This document shows, in pieces, positions 47,015 to 55,707 of a DNA stretch of 64,000 bases; the first letter of the stretch is position 1; each line of letters opens with the position of its first letter. Origin of the DNA: Burkholderia sp. Bp9143. Its GTDB lineage: Bacteria; Pseudomonadota; Gammaproteobacteria; Burkholderiales; Burkholderiaceae. The position numbers and the translations under genes are program-made. The notes under the pieces were generated by a model, which was not told where the DNA came from, ran no database searches, and worked only from the letters and a program-made list of their open reading frames with translations. The stretch is taken from assembly GCF_003853645.1 (NCBI RefSeq), contig NZ_QTPO01000007.1, positions 124,001 to 188,000 of the forward strand. Reading direction: 5' to 3'.

Positions 47015-48222
47015 ACGATCCCCGCGGCCCGGCGACGTTGGTGACGGATCCCGATGCGTGCACGAACGACGCCGATGCGCTGGCGCGTGCGATCGATGCG
47101 CTGCGTGCGACGGCTGCCGCGCGCGATCGCGCCGGCGGTCATGCCGCCGACGAGAAGCAGTGGCTCGCCGACGCGGGCCTGCTGACGCTCGCGGTGCCGC
47201 GCGAATTCGGCGGACAGGAAGCCGCATGGCCGGCGATCTACGACACGATCCGGCGGATCGCACGCGTCGACAGCGCGCTCGCGCATCTGGTCGGGTTCCA
47301 GATCCTGCAGGTGGTGAGCGTCGACGTGTGGGGCAGCGCGGCACAGCGCGAACGCTATCTGAGCGGCACGGTCGAGCATCGCTGGTGGTGGGGCAATGCG
47401 GTCAACCCGCTCGACACGCGGCTGGTGGCGACCGCGATGCCGGACGGCGGCTATCGGCTCGACGGCGTGAAGGGATTCTGCTCGGGCACGCGCGGCTCGC
47501 AGCGGATGACCGTGTCCGCGCACGATCCGGAAACGGGGCGTGCCGTGTTCGGCGTGGTGCCGACCGATCGTGACGGGATCACGGTCAACGAGGACTGGGA
47601 TCCGATCGGGCAGCGCCAGACCGACAGCGGCAGCGTGCGCTTCGACGGTGTGACGCTCGCGCCGGACGACGTGCTGCACCGGTCCGAGACGCCGCCGACG
47701 CCGCGCGCGACGCTGCGCACGCTGGTGTCGCAGCTTGTCTTGACGAACCTGTTCGTCGGGCTCGCGGAGGGTGCGCTGGCCGAGGCGCGCGACTACGTGC
47801 TGAAGCACGGCCGGCCGTGGATCAACTCGGGCGTCGCGCAGGCGAGCGACGATCCCTATACGCTGCAGCGCTTCGGTGACATGCGTGTGCAGGCGGTTGC
47901 CGCGGCGTCGCTGGCCGATCGCGCGGCCGTCGAGCTGCAGCGCGCATGGACGCGGCGCGACGCGCTGACGCCCGGCGAACGGGCCGAAGTGGCGCTCGCC
48001 GTGTCAGATGCGAAGATCGTCGCGCAGCGCGCGGCGCTCGACAACGGCGAGGCGCTGTTCGATGCGTGCGGCGCCCGCGCGACGGCCGCGTCGCTCGGCC
48101 TCGACCGGTTCTGGCGCAACGCGCGCACGCATACGCTGCACGATCCGCTCGACTATCGGTTGCGCGACGTCGGCCGGTTCGCGCTGACGGGGGAGTTGCC
48201 GCAGGCGTCGCTTTATACGTAA
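47011..48222 (+). CDS. Acyl-CoA dehydrogenase family/DszC-SfnB-like flavin oxidoreductase
   Basis: This 403-residue flavoprotein has the acyl-CoA dehydrogenase fold: a helical N-terminus, a beta domain (RWWWGNAVNPLDTRLVATA, GYRLDGVKGFCSGTRGS) and a C-terminal four-helix bundle. The lack of the usual CoA-dehydrogenase catalytic Glu region and the GVKGFCSG motif fit the DszC/SfnB/monooxygenase branch used in sulfur scavenging, which oxidises organosulfur compounds with reduced FMN. It is the last gene of the run, starting in the ATGA overlap with the ferritin-like gene. Confidence 0.8.
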   Translation: MNDPRGPATLVTDPDACTNDADALARAIDALRATAAARDRAGGHAADEKQWLADAGLLTLAVPREFGGQEAAWPAIYDTIRRIARVDSALAHLVGFQILQVVSVDVWGSAAQRERYLSGTVEHRWWWGNAVNPLDTRLVATAMPDGGYRLDGVKGFCSGTRGSQRMTVSAHDPETGRAVFGVVPTDRDGITVNEDWDPIGQRQTDSGSVRFDGVTLAPDDVLHRSETPPTPRATLRTLVSQLVLTNLFVGLAEGALAEARDYVLKHGRPWINSGVAQASDDPYTLQRFGDMRVQAVAAASLADRAAVELQRAWTRRDALTPGERAEVALAVSDAKIVAQRAALDNGEALFDACGARATAASLGLDRFWRNARTHTLHDPLDYRLRDVGRFALTGELPQASLYT

Positions 48223-48238
48223 GTGAGCGCGTGCTCCG

Positions 48239-49042
48239 TCATTGATCGCCGGGAGGCGGGCCTTCCGGCGCCACGGGTGCGGGCCTGCCGGCCAACGGCG
48301 AGCCGCTGTTCGTATCGGCGCGCTTGTATGACGCCAGTTCCTCCGAATAGCGTGCCGTACGCGTCCCGTTCACGTCGTAGTACTCCTCGACCGACTTGAC
48401 CCAGCGGCCGACCGCCGGCGAGTACCAGAACGCCTTGTAGGTCTTGCCGGTCACTTCCACCGTCCCGTTGTTGCGGCTCTGCATCACGATCGTCGAACCG
48501 CCTTCGTTGCGGGATACGCCCGATACGGTCGACTGTCGTGGCGCGGTTTCGGCTTTCCACGTGCCTTCTGCTTCGATCTTGACCGCATCGAACTTGCCGC
48601 CGGGCACGGTGACGGTATCGGGGCCGATGACCTTGTAATGCGTGTCGTACGCTTCCGATGCGTGCTGCGGATTCGGGTGCGCCTCGCTGTAGCGGATCGT
48701 CCACATCTTGCCGATCGTCAGCGGAAACGCGAGCGGGCGGTTCACCACGGTTTCGGTGCCGTTGACGCTGCGCGCACGGCTCCAGTCCGCGCCGACGATA
48801 AATTCACGGGGCGCCTGTGTCGCGCCGCTCTGCTGCGTTTCGATATAGATATGGTCGGCGGTCGTGCGCTGCACGGATATCTGGTCGCGTGTCTGGCGCC
48901 AGCCGTTCGTGCCGATTTCGACCGTGTTGACGTAGGTCCAGGTGTCGCCCGGCTTCAGCGCCGGGGCGGCGATCGATTGGGCGAGCGCGACGCCGGGCAC
49001 GGCGGCGCACAGTAACAGCGTGGCAAGCGTTTTCTTTTTCAT
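48239..49042 (-). CDS. Secreted protein of unknown function
   Basis: This 267-residue protein has a clear signal peptide (KKKTLATLLLCAAVPGVALA, cleavage near residue 21). The mature part is beta-rich and starts PALKPGDTWTYVNTVEIG, with VPGGKFDAVKIEAEGTW in the middle, a pattern seen in periplasmic proteins of the DUF3108-like type, and a proline-rich tail. I cannot assign a function. It is convergent with the sulfur cluster (16-base gap) and stands alone. Confidence 0.65.
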   Translation of the reverse strand: MKKKTLATLLLCAAVPGVALAQSIAAPALKPGDTWTYVNTVEIGTNGWRQTRDQISVQRTTADHIYIETQQSGATQAPREFIVGADWSRARSVNGTETVVNRPLAFPLTIGKMWTIRYSEAHPNPQHASEAYDTHYKVIGPDTVTVPGGKFDAVKIEAEGTWKAETAPRQSTVSGVSRNEGGSTIVMQSRNNGTVEVTGKTYKAFWYSPAVGRWVKSVEEYYDVNGTRTARYSEELASYKRADTNSGSPLAGRPAPVAPEGPPPGDQ

Positions 49043-49238
49043 GGTGTGTATTGGGGGCCGACGGTCTCGTCGGGCAGCTTAACAACCACACCTTTCAATC
49101 GGCATGCCGTGTGCCGTGCCGCTGCCGCTCCTTTCATGTCCGGCCATGACGACGCCCGATTACTACAACTGATTGCGCACGACGCGCGCCGGCCGGCGCG
49201 GATCTTCGGCAGACCGGCGCGCCGCCCGACATTGCAGC

Positions 49239-49265
49239 GCCATCGGCGCGGGCCGCGCCGATGGC
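49239..49265. terminator. Perfect hairpin after the autotransporter gene
   Basis: GCCATCGGCGCG-GGC-CGCGCCGATGGC, a 12-bp stem with a 3-base loop, 54 bases beyond the stop of the adhesin gene. No T-run on either strand. The rest of 49043-49318 shows no gene. Confidence 0.45.
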
Positions 49266-49318
49266 TCGCGTGCTTGCGTCGACCGACGACGTGCCTACGC
49301 TTCGAGACTGGAGGCGGA

Positions 49319-51046
49319 TTACCAGCGATAGCCGACGCCCGCGCCCGCGCCGAACGAGCCGTGACCCGAAACCGCCGTCGTGATCGAGCCTTTGACGAGC
49401 CATTTCGTCGTGGCGACGGACAAGCCGACCGCCATCGCGCTTTGGCCGCCGTACGTGCCGCCGCCGAGCGCGACCACCTTTTCACCCGGCAGCACGGCCT
49501 GCGGCATGTTCGCGATCGCGATCGCGCTTGCGGTGCCCGCGTTGGCGTCCTTGCGGTACTTCGACATTTCCTCGCGGACCGAGTTGATCGCACCGTTCAG
49601 CTGGCGCACGTTCACGCCATCCGTCGGCGCGGTACCGTCCGCCACGTTGGTCAGCTGACGTTCGGCGCCGGGTGCACCGATCGATACCGTGTTGTCCCGA
49701 TCGGCAACCGAATTCGCGCCCAGCGCCACCGCGTTGTTCGCGGTTGCGCGGCTGTTCGTGCCGATCGCTGTCGAGTCCGTGCCGGACACGTTCGAGCCCG
49801 TGCCGATCGCCGTTCCGTTTGCCGCGGTGACTTTCGAATTCGTGCCGATGGCCGTGCCGTTGGCCGCCGTGACGGTCGAATTCACGCCGACACCCGTACC
49901 GTTGTCGCCCGACACGTTCGAGCCGTTGCCGATCGCCGTGCCGTTCGTCGCTGTGACCGACGTGCTCGTGCCGATCGCGGTGTCCGTCGGGTCCGTTACG
50001 GTGCCGCTCGGGACGCTAGACGAAATCTTGCCGACGGTCGTCGTGAGGTTGGCCAGGTCCGCCGTCAGCGTCGACACTTGATTGGCGATCGAAAAGAGCT
50101 GGGAGCCGTTCACCGCATCCGTGCTGGTCGCGCTGATCGCGCCGGCCGCGACGTTGACGATCTGCCGCTCGGCACCGGCGCTGCCCACGCTCACCACGCC
50201 GACCGGCGTGCCCGCGAAGCCGCTGTAGGTCACGCCGTTGAGCGCCGCGCTGCTGACGGTGGTATAGGCACGCGTGGTCGCATTCGAGCCCAGTGCGACG
50301 GAATTCGCGTCGGCGGCGTTCGCACCTTCGCCGATGGCGACCGCGTTCGTGGCGGAGGCCGTCGCACGCGCAATGGCGACGCTGCCGGTAGCGGATGCCG
50401 AGCTGTCGACGCCGAGCGCGACCGCATCGGCCGCGCCCGCGTTGGCCTGAAAGCCGAGCGCCGTACCGCCCGCTGCAATGCTGCCCTTGCCCACGGCCGT
50501 CGAGAATGTTGCGGTGGCGCTCGCACCTTGCCCGACCGCCGTTGACTGGTCGACCGCCGACGCGCCCTGGCCGAAGGCGGACGCCGTTGCGCCGTTCGCG
50601 ATGGCGCCGTTGCCGACCGCCGTCGCTTGAGTGCCGACTGCGCTCGAGACCGCCCCCATCGCAGTCGCCTGGTCGCCGGTTGCCACCGCATTTCCGCCGA
50701 TGGCCGTCGCGAGCGTACCGGTCGCGGCCGCCATGCGGCCGATCGCGACGGTCTCGCTATAGGCGCCGGTCGACGAGCCCGAATTCGCGGCTGCCGCCGT
50801 GCCGATCGCGACGTTGTCGCAGCCGGTTGCCGTGGCCGGATACGTGCTGCTTCCCGAAATGGCGATGTTGCCGACGCAGCCCCCCGACGTTTCGGTCGAC
50901 GTGCCGTTCTGCACATAGTCGGCTCGCGCGGGCGCGGCAGCAGCGAAGGCGACCATGGCCGCGCTGACCGTGACGGCAAGCGCGACCTTCGATTTCCTCG
51001 GTGCGCGTTGTGCCGAATTTCCCAACCCTCGTTGATTCTCGTTCAT
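49319..51046 (-). CDS. Trimeric autotransporter adhesin (YadA-like)
   Basis: This 575-residue outer-membrane adhesin has an extended signal region (residues about 1-42, with the long N-terminal extension typical of autotransporters, ending ARAD). The head contains many 14-15-residue YadA-head repeats of the type AIGxxxxATGxxATAxG, with a neck QIVNVAAGAISATSTDAVNGSQL, a second repeat block (TAIGTNSKVTAANG and variants), a short stalk (QLTNVADGTAPTDGVNVRQL) and the 12-strand-forming YadA anchor at about 500-575. It ends in GAGVGYRW as the family requires. It is predicted to mediate attachment. It is short for a Burkholderia member. Confidence 0.92.
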   Translation of the reverse strand: MNENQRGLGNSAQRAPRKSKVALAVTVSAAMVAFAAAAPARADYVQNGTSTETSGGCVGNIAISGSSTYPATATGCDNVAIGTAAAANSGSSTGAYSETVAIGRMAAATGTLATAIGGNAVATGDQATAMGAVSSAVGTQATAVGNGAIANGATASAFGQGASAVDQSTAVGQGASATATFSTAVGKGSIAAGGTALGFQANAGAADAVALGVDSSASATGSVAIARATASATNAVAIGEGANAADANSVALGSNATTRAYTTVSSAALNGVTYSGFAGTPVGVVSVGSAGAERQIVNVAAGAISATSTDAVNGSQLFSIANQVSTLTADLANLTTTVGKISSSVPSGTVTDPTDTAIGTSTSVTATNGTAIGNGSNVSGDNGTGVGVNSTVTAANGTAIGTNSKVTAANGTAIGTGSNVSGTDSTAIGTNSRATANNAVALGANSVADRDNTVSIGAPGAERQLTNVADGTAPTDGVNVRQLNGAINSVREEMSKYRKDANAGTASAIAIANMPQAVLPGEKVVALGGGTYGGQSAMAVGLSVATTKWLVKGSITTAVSGHGSFGAGAGVGYRW

Positions 51047-51670
51047 TTGTTTTCCTAGGCTCGATGTAAAAATCGTGTTGTGGCTTGCACGGCCCCGCTC
51101 GCAATGTCCCGGTCGCATCGATTCGTCCGTGTCTCCTTCATGACAGGCGTCAAGACTTTTGACTGACTGAATGAAAGGTCTACTAATCAAATTCGACATT
51201 CGCCGGTTGTGCGGCAAACGGGAAGCGGATCTTGAGTGCTGCTACTTGCTGCAGTCACGGTCGGTTCGAACTCCACCGATACGAAGCTCGAATTGCGACG
51301 ACGCATTTTGATCGGCTGCGGTCGCGCAGATGTTTGCCAGGGCGGCTGAACGCTATGTTTCGGGAGAAATTCGTTTGGTGACGTGCACGATGAAACAGCG
51401 GGCGATCGCGAGTGCCGCGCAGTCGCATTGCCCGATGATCATGCGTCGGCTGGTGGAGAGGGGAAGGCGAGTGCGCTGCGCCACGCGATACCGCGATGCG
51501 CTTTCGCGAACGGAATGCACGCGATCCGGATGCCAACCGTGCGGTGTATGGCATCCGCTGCCGGAATGCGTGCGGTCACGCGACAGGCCGCACCGACTGT
51601 TGCTTGCCGGCCGGCCGCACGAAGACCGGCATCCTGGCGCTGGCCTTCCCGGTCTGCGTCGTTCAGTGCG
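51047..51670. other. 624-base intergenic region with possible decayed sequence
   Basis: The left part holds the adhesin promoter. A short stretch at about 51500-51560 encodes ARDPDANRAVYGIR followed by CRNAC, recalling the zinc-binding N-terminus of Ada proteins with a small deletion, but no intact gene is present. Nothing else is recognisable. Confidence 0.35.
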
Positions 51671-52519
51671 TCACTGCGCCGGCAACGCGTTCGCCAGCGC
51701 CCGCATCGCGTCCGCCGTCTCCGGATTCGCCGGGAAAAACGCCTCGATCGCGAGCTCCGACAGCGTGACGTCGACCGGCGTGCCGAACACCGTCGTCGTG
51801 CTGAAGAACGTCAGCTCGCCGGCTGCCGTGCGCAGCCGCAGCGGCACCGCGATGTCCGCGTAGTCGGTGCGCGCAGGCGTGTCGTCGGGCTGGCCGGCCG
51901 GTACCGGATACGTGGCGAGTTCGTCACGCAATGCATGCAGCGTGTGGTCGCCGCTCGCGTCGATCTGCCGCTGCAGACGGTGCAGGATATGCGCGCGCCA
52001 TTCGTGCCAGTTGACGATCTGCGCCGCGAGGCCGTCCGGGTGCAGGCTCAGGCGCAGCACGTTGACGGGCGGCTGCAGCAGCGCCGGATCGGCCTGCGCG
52101 ACCAGCGCACCGAGCATCCGGTTCGCGGCGAGCAGCGTCCAGTGGCGATCCACCGCGAGCGCCGGGTAGGGCTCGTGGCCACGCAGCACGGCCTCGACCG
52201 CGTGGCGCGCCGCGTCGAGTTGCGGATCGGAGAATGGCCGCTCGCGAAACAGCGGCGCAAAGCCTGCCGCGACGAGCAGCGCATTGCGCTCGCGCAGCGG
52301 CACGTCGAGGCGCTCCGCGAGATGCAGCACCATGTCGCGACTCGGTTGCGCGCGACCCGATTCGACGAAGCTCAGGTGCCGTGCGGACACCTCCGCCTCG
52401 AGCGCGAGCGCCATCTGGCTCAGGCGCCGGCGTTGACGCCAGGTGCGCAGCAGCGGGCCGATGCCGGACGGGCGGCCGGCGGACCGGGGGAGCGACGGGA
52501 GGGCGGCGGTCGAGTTCAT
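51671..52519 (-). CDS. XRE family helix-turn-helix regulator with MmyB-like ligand domain
   Basis: This 282-residue regulator has an N-terminal XRE domain (about residues 18-80, LRTWRQRRRLSQMALALEAEVSARHLSFVESG, named in part). Its C-terminal half matches the MmyB-like PAS-type ligand domain found in many actinobacterial and proteobacterial regulators, with WTLLAANRML, VNVLRLSLHPDGLA and FFSTTTVFGTPVDVTLSELAIEAFFP (named in part). GGAG lies 9 bases before the ATG at 52519. The target and ligand are unknown. Confidence 0.87.
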   Translation of the reverse strand: MNSTAALPSLPRSAGRPSGIGPLLRTWRQRRRLSQMALALEAEVSARHLSFVESGRAQPSRDMVLHLAERLDVPLRERNALLVAAGFAPLFRERPFSDPQLDAARHAVEAVLRGHEPYPALAVDRHWTLLAANRMLGALVAQADPALLQPPVNVLRLSLHPDGLAAQIVNWHEWRAHILHRLQRQIDASGDHTLHALRDELATYPVPAGQPDDTPARTDYADIAVPLRLRTAAGELTFFSTTTVFGTPVDVTLSELAIEAFFPANPETADAMRALANALPAQ

Positions 52520-52638
52520 CAGAATTTGCTCCGAGAAACCCCGCCATTTCCCCCAAGGGGACTTCCTTCGGGGCGGATGGCGGGAAGGAAAGGAGTGCGG
52601 TTGACAGGCAGCTTCTTCCACGGGTTAGGATCACCGGC

Positions 52639-53691
52639 ATGATTCTTGTCTACCGCTACCGGGTGAAGTCGCTCAACGGACTGCTCAACAAGCAGAGCCG
52701 AGCGGTGAACTACGTCTGGAACTTCTGCAACGATACGCAGAAGCACGCGGTCAAGTGGAGCAAGAAGTGGCCGACGGGTTTCGACTTGAATGTGCTCACC
52801 ACCGGCAGCAGTAAGGAACTCGGCATCCACTCCGGCACGATCAACGCGACGTGCGAGCAATACGCGAAGTCGCGCAGTCGGAACCGTCGGCCCTACCTGC
52901 GCTATCGCGGCAGGAAATTGCTGGGCTGGGTGCCGCTGAAGGGCCGCGACCTGAAGCGCGAGGGCGATGCGTTTCGCTTTGGCGGTAACACCTTTCGCGT
53001 ATTCAATAGCCGACCGCTTCCCGAGGGCAAGATCAAGGACGGAACCAACTTCGCGCAGGATGCCCGCGGCAACTGGTTTCTCAACATCGTGATCGAGATG
53101 TCTGATGTTCAGGCACGCCCGATCCGTTCCGGTGTCGGCATCGATCTCGGCCTGAAAGACTTCGGCACACTTTCGACCGGCGAGAAACTGCCGAACGACC
53201 AATTCGGCCGACGTGCGGCCGAGAAGCTCGCGAAAGCGCAACGGGCGCGAAAGCACAAGCGGCATATCGCGAAGCTGCACGCGAAGGTCGCGAATGCCCG
53301 TGCCGATTTCCAACACAAGCTCGCGCTCGATCTGGTGCGGCGTTTCGATTACATCGCGGTCGGCAACGTGTCGGCCGCGAAGCTCGCCAGAACCAGGATG
53401 GCGAAGAGCGTCTACGACGCATCCTGGTCGTCCTTCCGGGACAAGCTCCGTTACAAGGCGATCGCGCACGGGGCCACGTTCGAGGAAGTCGACGAAAGCG
53501 GTTCCACCCAGTCCTGTTCGTCGTGCGGATCGAAAGACAGCACGACGCGGCCGAAAGGTATCGCGGGACTGCAAATAAGGGAATGGAAGTGCAGTAGCTG
53601 TGGTGTCGTGCATGATCGTGATACCAATGCTGCGCTGAACATTCTCCGATGCGGACGTGCATCGCCAGGTGTGGGAATCCACCGCCTTTAG
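52639..53691 (+). CDS. tnpB: TnpB (IS200/IS605 OrfB) RNA-guided nuclease-like protein, atypical RuvC-II
   Basis: This 350-residue TnpB protein would bind a right-end-derived guide RNA and cut DNA next to a transposon-adjacent motif. RuvC-I is GIDLGLKDFGTLS (Asp169), the zinc ribbon has Cys293, Cys296, Cys318 and Cys321, and RuvC-III is HDRDTNAALNIL (Asp328). In RuvC-II, where most TnpBs have Glu (xxvExLnv), the sequence is YIAVGNVS with Gly242. It is either a rearranged active site using a later Glu (FEEVDES, 281-287) or nuclease-dead. No tnpA is nearby, so it cannot move on its own. It ends inside the putative guide scaffold. Confidence 0.88.
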   Translation: MILVYRYRVKSLNGLLNKQSRAVNYVWNFCNDTQKHAVKWSKKWPTGFDLNVLTTGSSKELGIHSGTINATCEQYAKSRSRNRRPYLRYRGRKLLGWVPLKGRDLKREGDAFRFGGNTFRVFNSRPLPEGKIKDGTNFAQDARGNWFLNIVIEMSDVQARPIRSGVGIDLGLKDFGTLSTGEKLPNDQFGRRAAEKLAKAQRARKHKRHIAKLHAKVANARADFQHKLALDLVRRFDYIAVGNVSAAKLARTRMAKSVYDASWSSFRDKLRYKAIAHGATFEEVDESGSTQSCSSCGSKDSTTRPKGIAGLQIREWKCSSCGVVHDRDTNAALNILRCGRASPGVGIHRL

Positions 53692-53710
53692 GCGGAGGAG
53701 AACGCCAAGA
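53600..53710 (+). ncRNA. Putative omega/reRNA scaffold at the tnpB 3' end
   Basis: Two hairpins overlap the end of tnpB: GATGC-N6-GCATC (53648-53663) and CCGCC-TTTA-GGCGG (53682-53695), the second followed by AGGAGAACGCCAA. The order GTGGGAATCC, hairpin, GGAGGA is the usual right end of IS605-type elements, from which the guide RNA is processed. The guide would begin near 53709-53711. The 5' limit is a guess. Confidence 0.45.
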
Positions 53711-53966
53711 GGACGATGATAGGCAATCCCCCGCGCGCCGGGCATTACCCGTGAGGTAAGCATTCCGGATTGGCGTGCGTCACCGAGGCCGCAGGACGCC
53801 CGCCCGGGTCTCCCTTCCGCCCCCGCAATTCGTGCCCTGACGCCCCCCGACGCTGCGTTACCATAGCCCTCGTGCCGCCTGAGAGGCGGCATCGGACCCT
53901 GCGATCTGAACGCCCGGGCCGGACGCCGCACACATTCATAACAAGGCAGTCCAGGGGAATCCAGCA

Positions 53967-54920
53967 ATGAAAAAACTCGCCGTCCGCGTCGCCTGCGTGG
54001 CGATGCTCGCACTCGCCGCGACCAGCGGCCACGCGCAAACCGAAACCGCGCAGGTCGAAATGAGGGCCGCCGCCGCGGCCGCCAACAAGGCCGTCGTGAA
54101 CGGGCCGGCCGATATCGACGTGAAGCACGAAGCGGTGCTGAAGCTGAAGGCGGGCGAATCGTTCGTGCCGGCCGCCGAAGCCGGCCGCTACCTGCGCTCG
54201 ATGGGCAACTCGATCGACGAATCGAAGCTGGTCGGCCTCGTGCTGCCCGAGGATCCGGACGCCGACTGGATCTCGGTCGTGTCGTTCGAGCCGAGCGGCT
54301 ACATCCGCGACGACGACGCGAAGGACTGGAAACCCGACGAATTGCTGAAGAGCCTGCAGGCTGGCACCGAGAAAGACAACCCGGCGCGCAAGGAGCGCGG
54401 GCTACCCGAAAACGAGGTGGTCGGCTGGGCGCAGGCCCCCGCGTACGATGCGGGCACGCACCGGCTCGTGTGGTCCGCGATCATCCGCCACAAGGACGCG
54501 GCCGCGAACGCGGAGAACGAAGGCGTGAACTACCGGACGCTCGTGCTCGGCCGCGATGGCTACCTGTCGCTGACGATGGTGTCGAGGCTCGCCGACCTGC
54601 CGACGTACAAGGCCTCGGCCGACGACCTGCTTGCGAACATCCGCTTCAACGACGGCAAGCGCTACGCCGATTTCAACCAGTCGACGGACCACGTCGCCGA
54701 GTACGGCCTCGCGGCGCTGATCGTCGGCGTCGGCGCGAAGAAGCTTGGCCTGCTCGCGCTGATCGGCGCGTTCGCCGTGAAGTTCTTCAAGATCGGCGCG
54801 GTCGCGCTGCTCGCTGCCGGCGCGGGGCTGAAGCGCTTCTTCGGGCGTAAGCCGAAGGCAGCCGCGGTACCGGTCGTCGCCGATGCGTCCGGCACGCCGG
54901 AGACGGAGCGCAAGGCATGA
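53967..54920 (+). CDS. DUF2167 family membrane-anchored exported protein
   Basis: This 317-residue protein has a signal peptide (residues 1-24, ending GHAQ) and a large extracytoplasmic domain of the DUF2167 type (VVGWAQAPAYDAGTHRLVWS and NYRTLVLGRDGYLSLTMV are characteristic). A hydrophobic region of two segments at about 243-292 is followed by the basic RFFGRKPK, which anchors the C-terminus. Function unknown. It overlaps the site-2 protease gene by 4 bases, so it is a candidate substrate or partner of that protease. Confidence 0.85.
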   Translation: MKKLAVRVACVAMLALAATSGHAQTETAQVEMRAAAAAANKAVVNGPADIDVKHEAVLKLKAGESFVPAAEAGRYLRSMGNSIDESKLVGLVLPEDPDADWISVVSFEPSGYIRDDDAKDWKPDELLKSLQAGTEKDNPARKERGLPENEVVGWAQAPAYDAGTHRLVWSAIIRHKDAAANAENEGVNYRTLVLGRDGYLSLTMVSRLADLPTYKASADDLLANIRFNDGKRYADFNQSTDHVAEYGLAALIVGVGAKKLGLLALIGAFAVKFFKIGAVALLAAGAGLKRFFGRKPKAAAVPVVADASGTPETERKA

Positions 54921-55642
54921 CGAAACTGCTGCTGCTGATCTTCGGCGGCCTGAAGCTCGGCAAGGTGCTCATGTCGGCGGGCACCATGCTGGTGTCGATC
55001 GCGGTCTACGCGCTGTTCTACGGCTGGCGCTTCGCGGCCGGGTTCGTCGCGCTGCTGCTGGTCCACGAAGCCGGTCACTACGTGGCCGCGCAGCGGCGCG
55101 GGCTCGACGTCGGGCTGCCGACGTTCATCCCGTTCGTCGGCGCGTGGATCCAGCTGAAGGAGATGCCGCACGACGCCGAAACCGAGGCGTACGTCGGGCT
55201 GGCCGGGCCGTTCGTCGGCACGCTCGGCGCGCTGGCCTGCTACGCGGCCGCGCGGCACTACGACAGCAACCTGCTGCTCGCGCTCGCCTATACGGGTTTC
55301 TTCCTGAACCTGTTCAACATGATTCCGCTGTCGCCGTTCGACGGCGGGCGCATCACCGCTGTGCTGTCGCCGCGCATCTGGTTCGCGGGCGTGCCCGTGC
55401 TGATCGCGCTGTTCGCATATCGGCCGAGCCCGCTCCTGATCGTGATGGCGATCCTCGCGCTGCCGCAGTTGAAGCGCGCATGGCGCTACGATCCCGATGC
55501 GCCGGAAAACCGCGCGTACTACGCGACGTCGGTCGAGACGAAGACGACCTACGCGCTTTGCTACGTCGGCCTGCTCGCGTTTCTCGCGCTGATGACGTCC
55601 GGCGTGCACGACATGCTGCGCGTCGCGCATTCCGCGGCCTGA
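54917..55642 (+). CDS. Site-2 protease family (M50) membrane metalloprotease
   Basis: This 241-residue polytopic intramembrane zinc protease has the HEAGH motif at 50-54 and the third ligand in NMIPLSPFDGGRI (Asp142). There is no PDZ domain, so it belongs to the small S2P group rather than RseP. At least five hydrophobic segments are visible. The ATGA overlap with the DUF2167 gene suggests that the two proteins are made together in the inner membrane. Confidence 0.88.
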   Translation: MTKLLLLIFGGLKLGKVLMSAGTMLVSIAVYALFYGWRFAAGFVALLLVHEAGHYVAAQRRGLDVGLPTFIPFVGAWIQLKEMPHDAETEAYVGLAGPFVGTLGALACYAAARHYDSNLLLALAYTGFFLNLFNMIPLSPFDGGRITAVLSPRIWFAGVPVLIALFAYRPSPLLIVMAILALPQLKRAWRYDPDAPENRAYYATSVETKTTYALCYVGLLAFLALMTSGVHDMLRVAHSAA

Positions 55643-55648
55643 TGTCAG

Positions 55649-55679
55649 GACGGCGGCGCGCTTGCGCGCGGCCGCCGTC
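55649..55679. terminator. Hairpin between convergent M50 and permease genes
   Basis: GACGGCGGC (55649-55657) pairs with GCCGCCGTC (55671-55679), with further GCGC/GCGC pairing inside. It begins 7 bases after the M50 stop and is followed by GTCGTCTTCC on the plus strand. Confidence 0.5.
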
Positions 55680-55707
55680 GTCGTCTTCCTTCCATTCCCG
55701 CCGAGGC

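Noticed and set aside
49600..50900. Repeats in the adhesin region considered as a CRISPR array
   Set aside because: The repeats are in frame, of variable sequence and encode YadA-head units; spacing is not that of repeat-spacer units.
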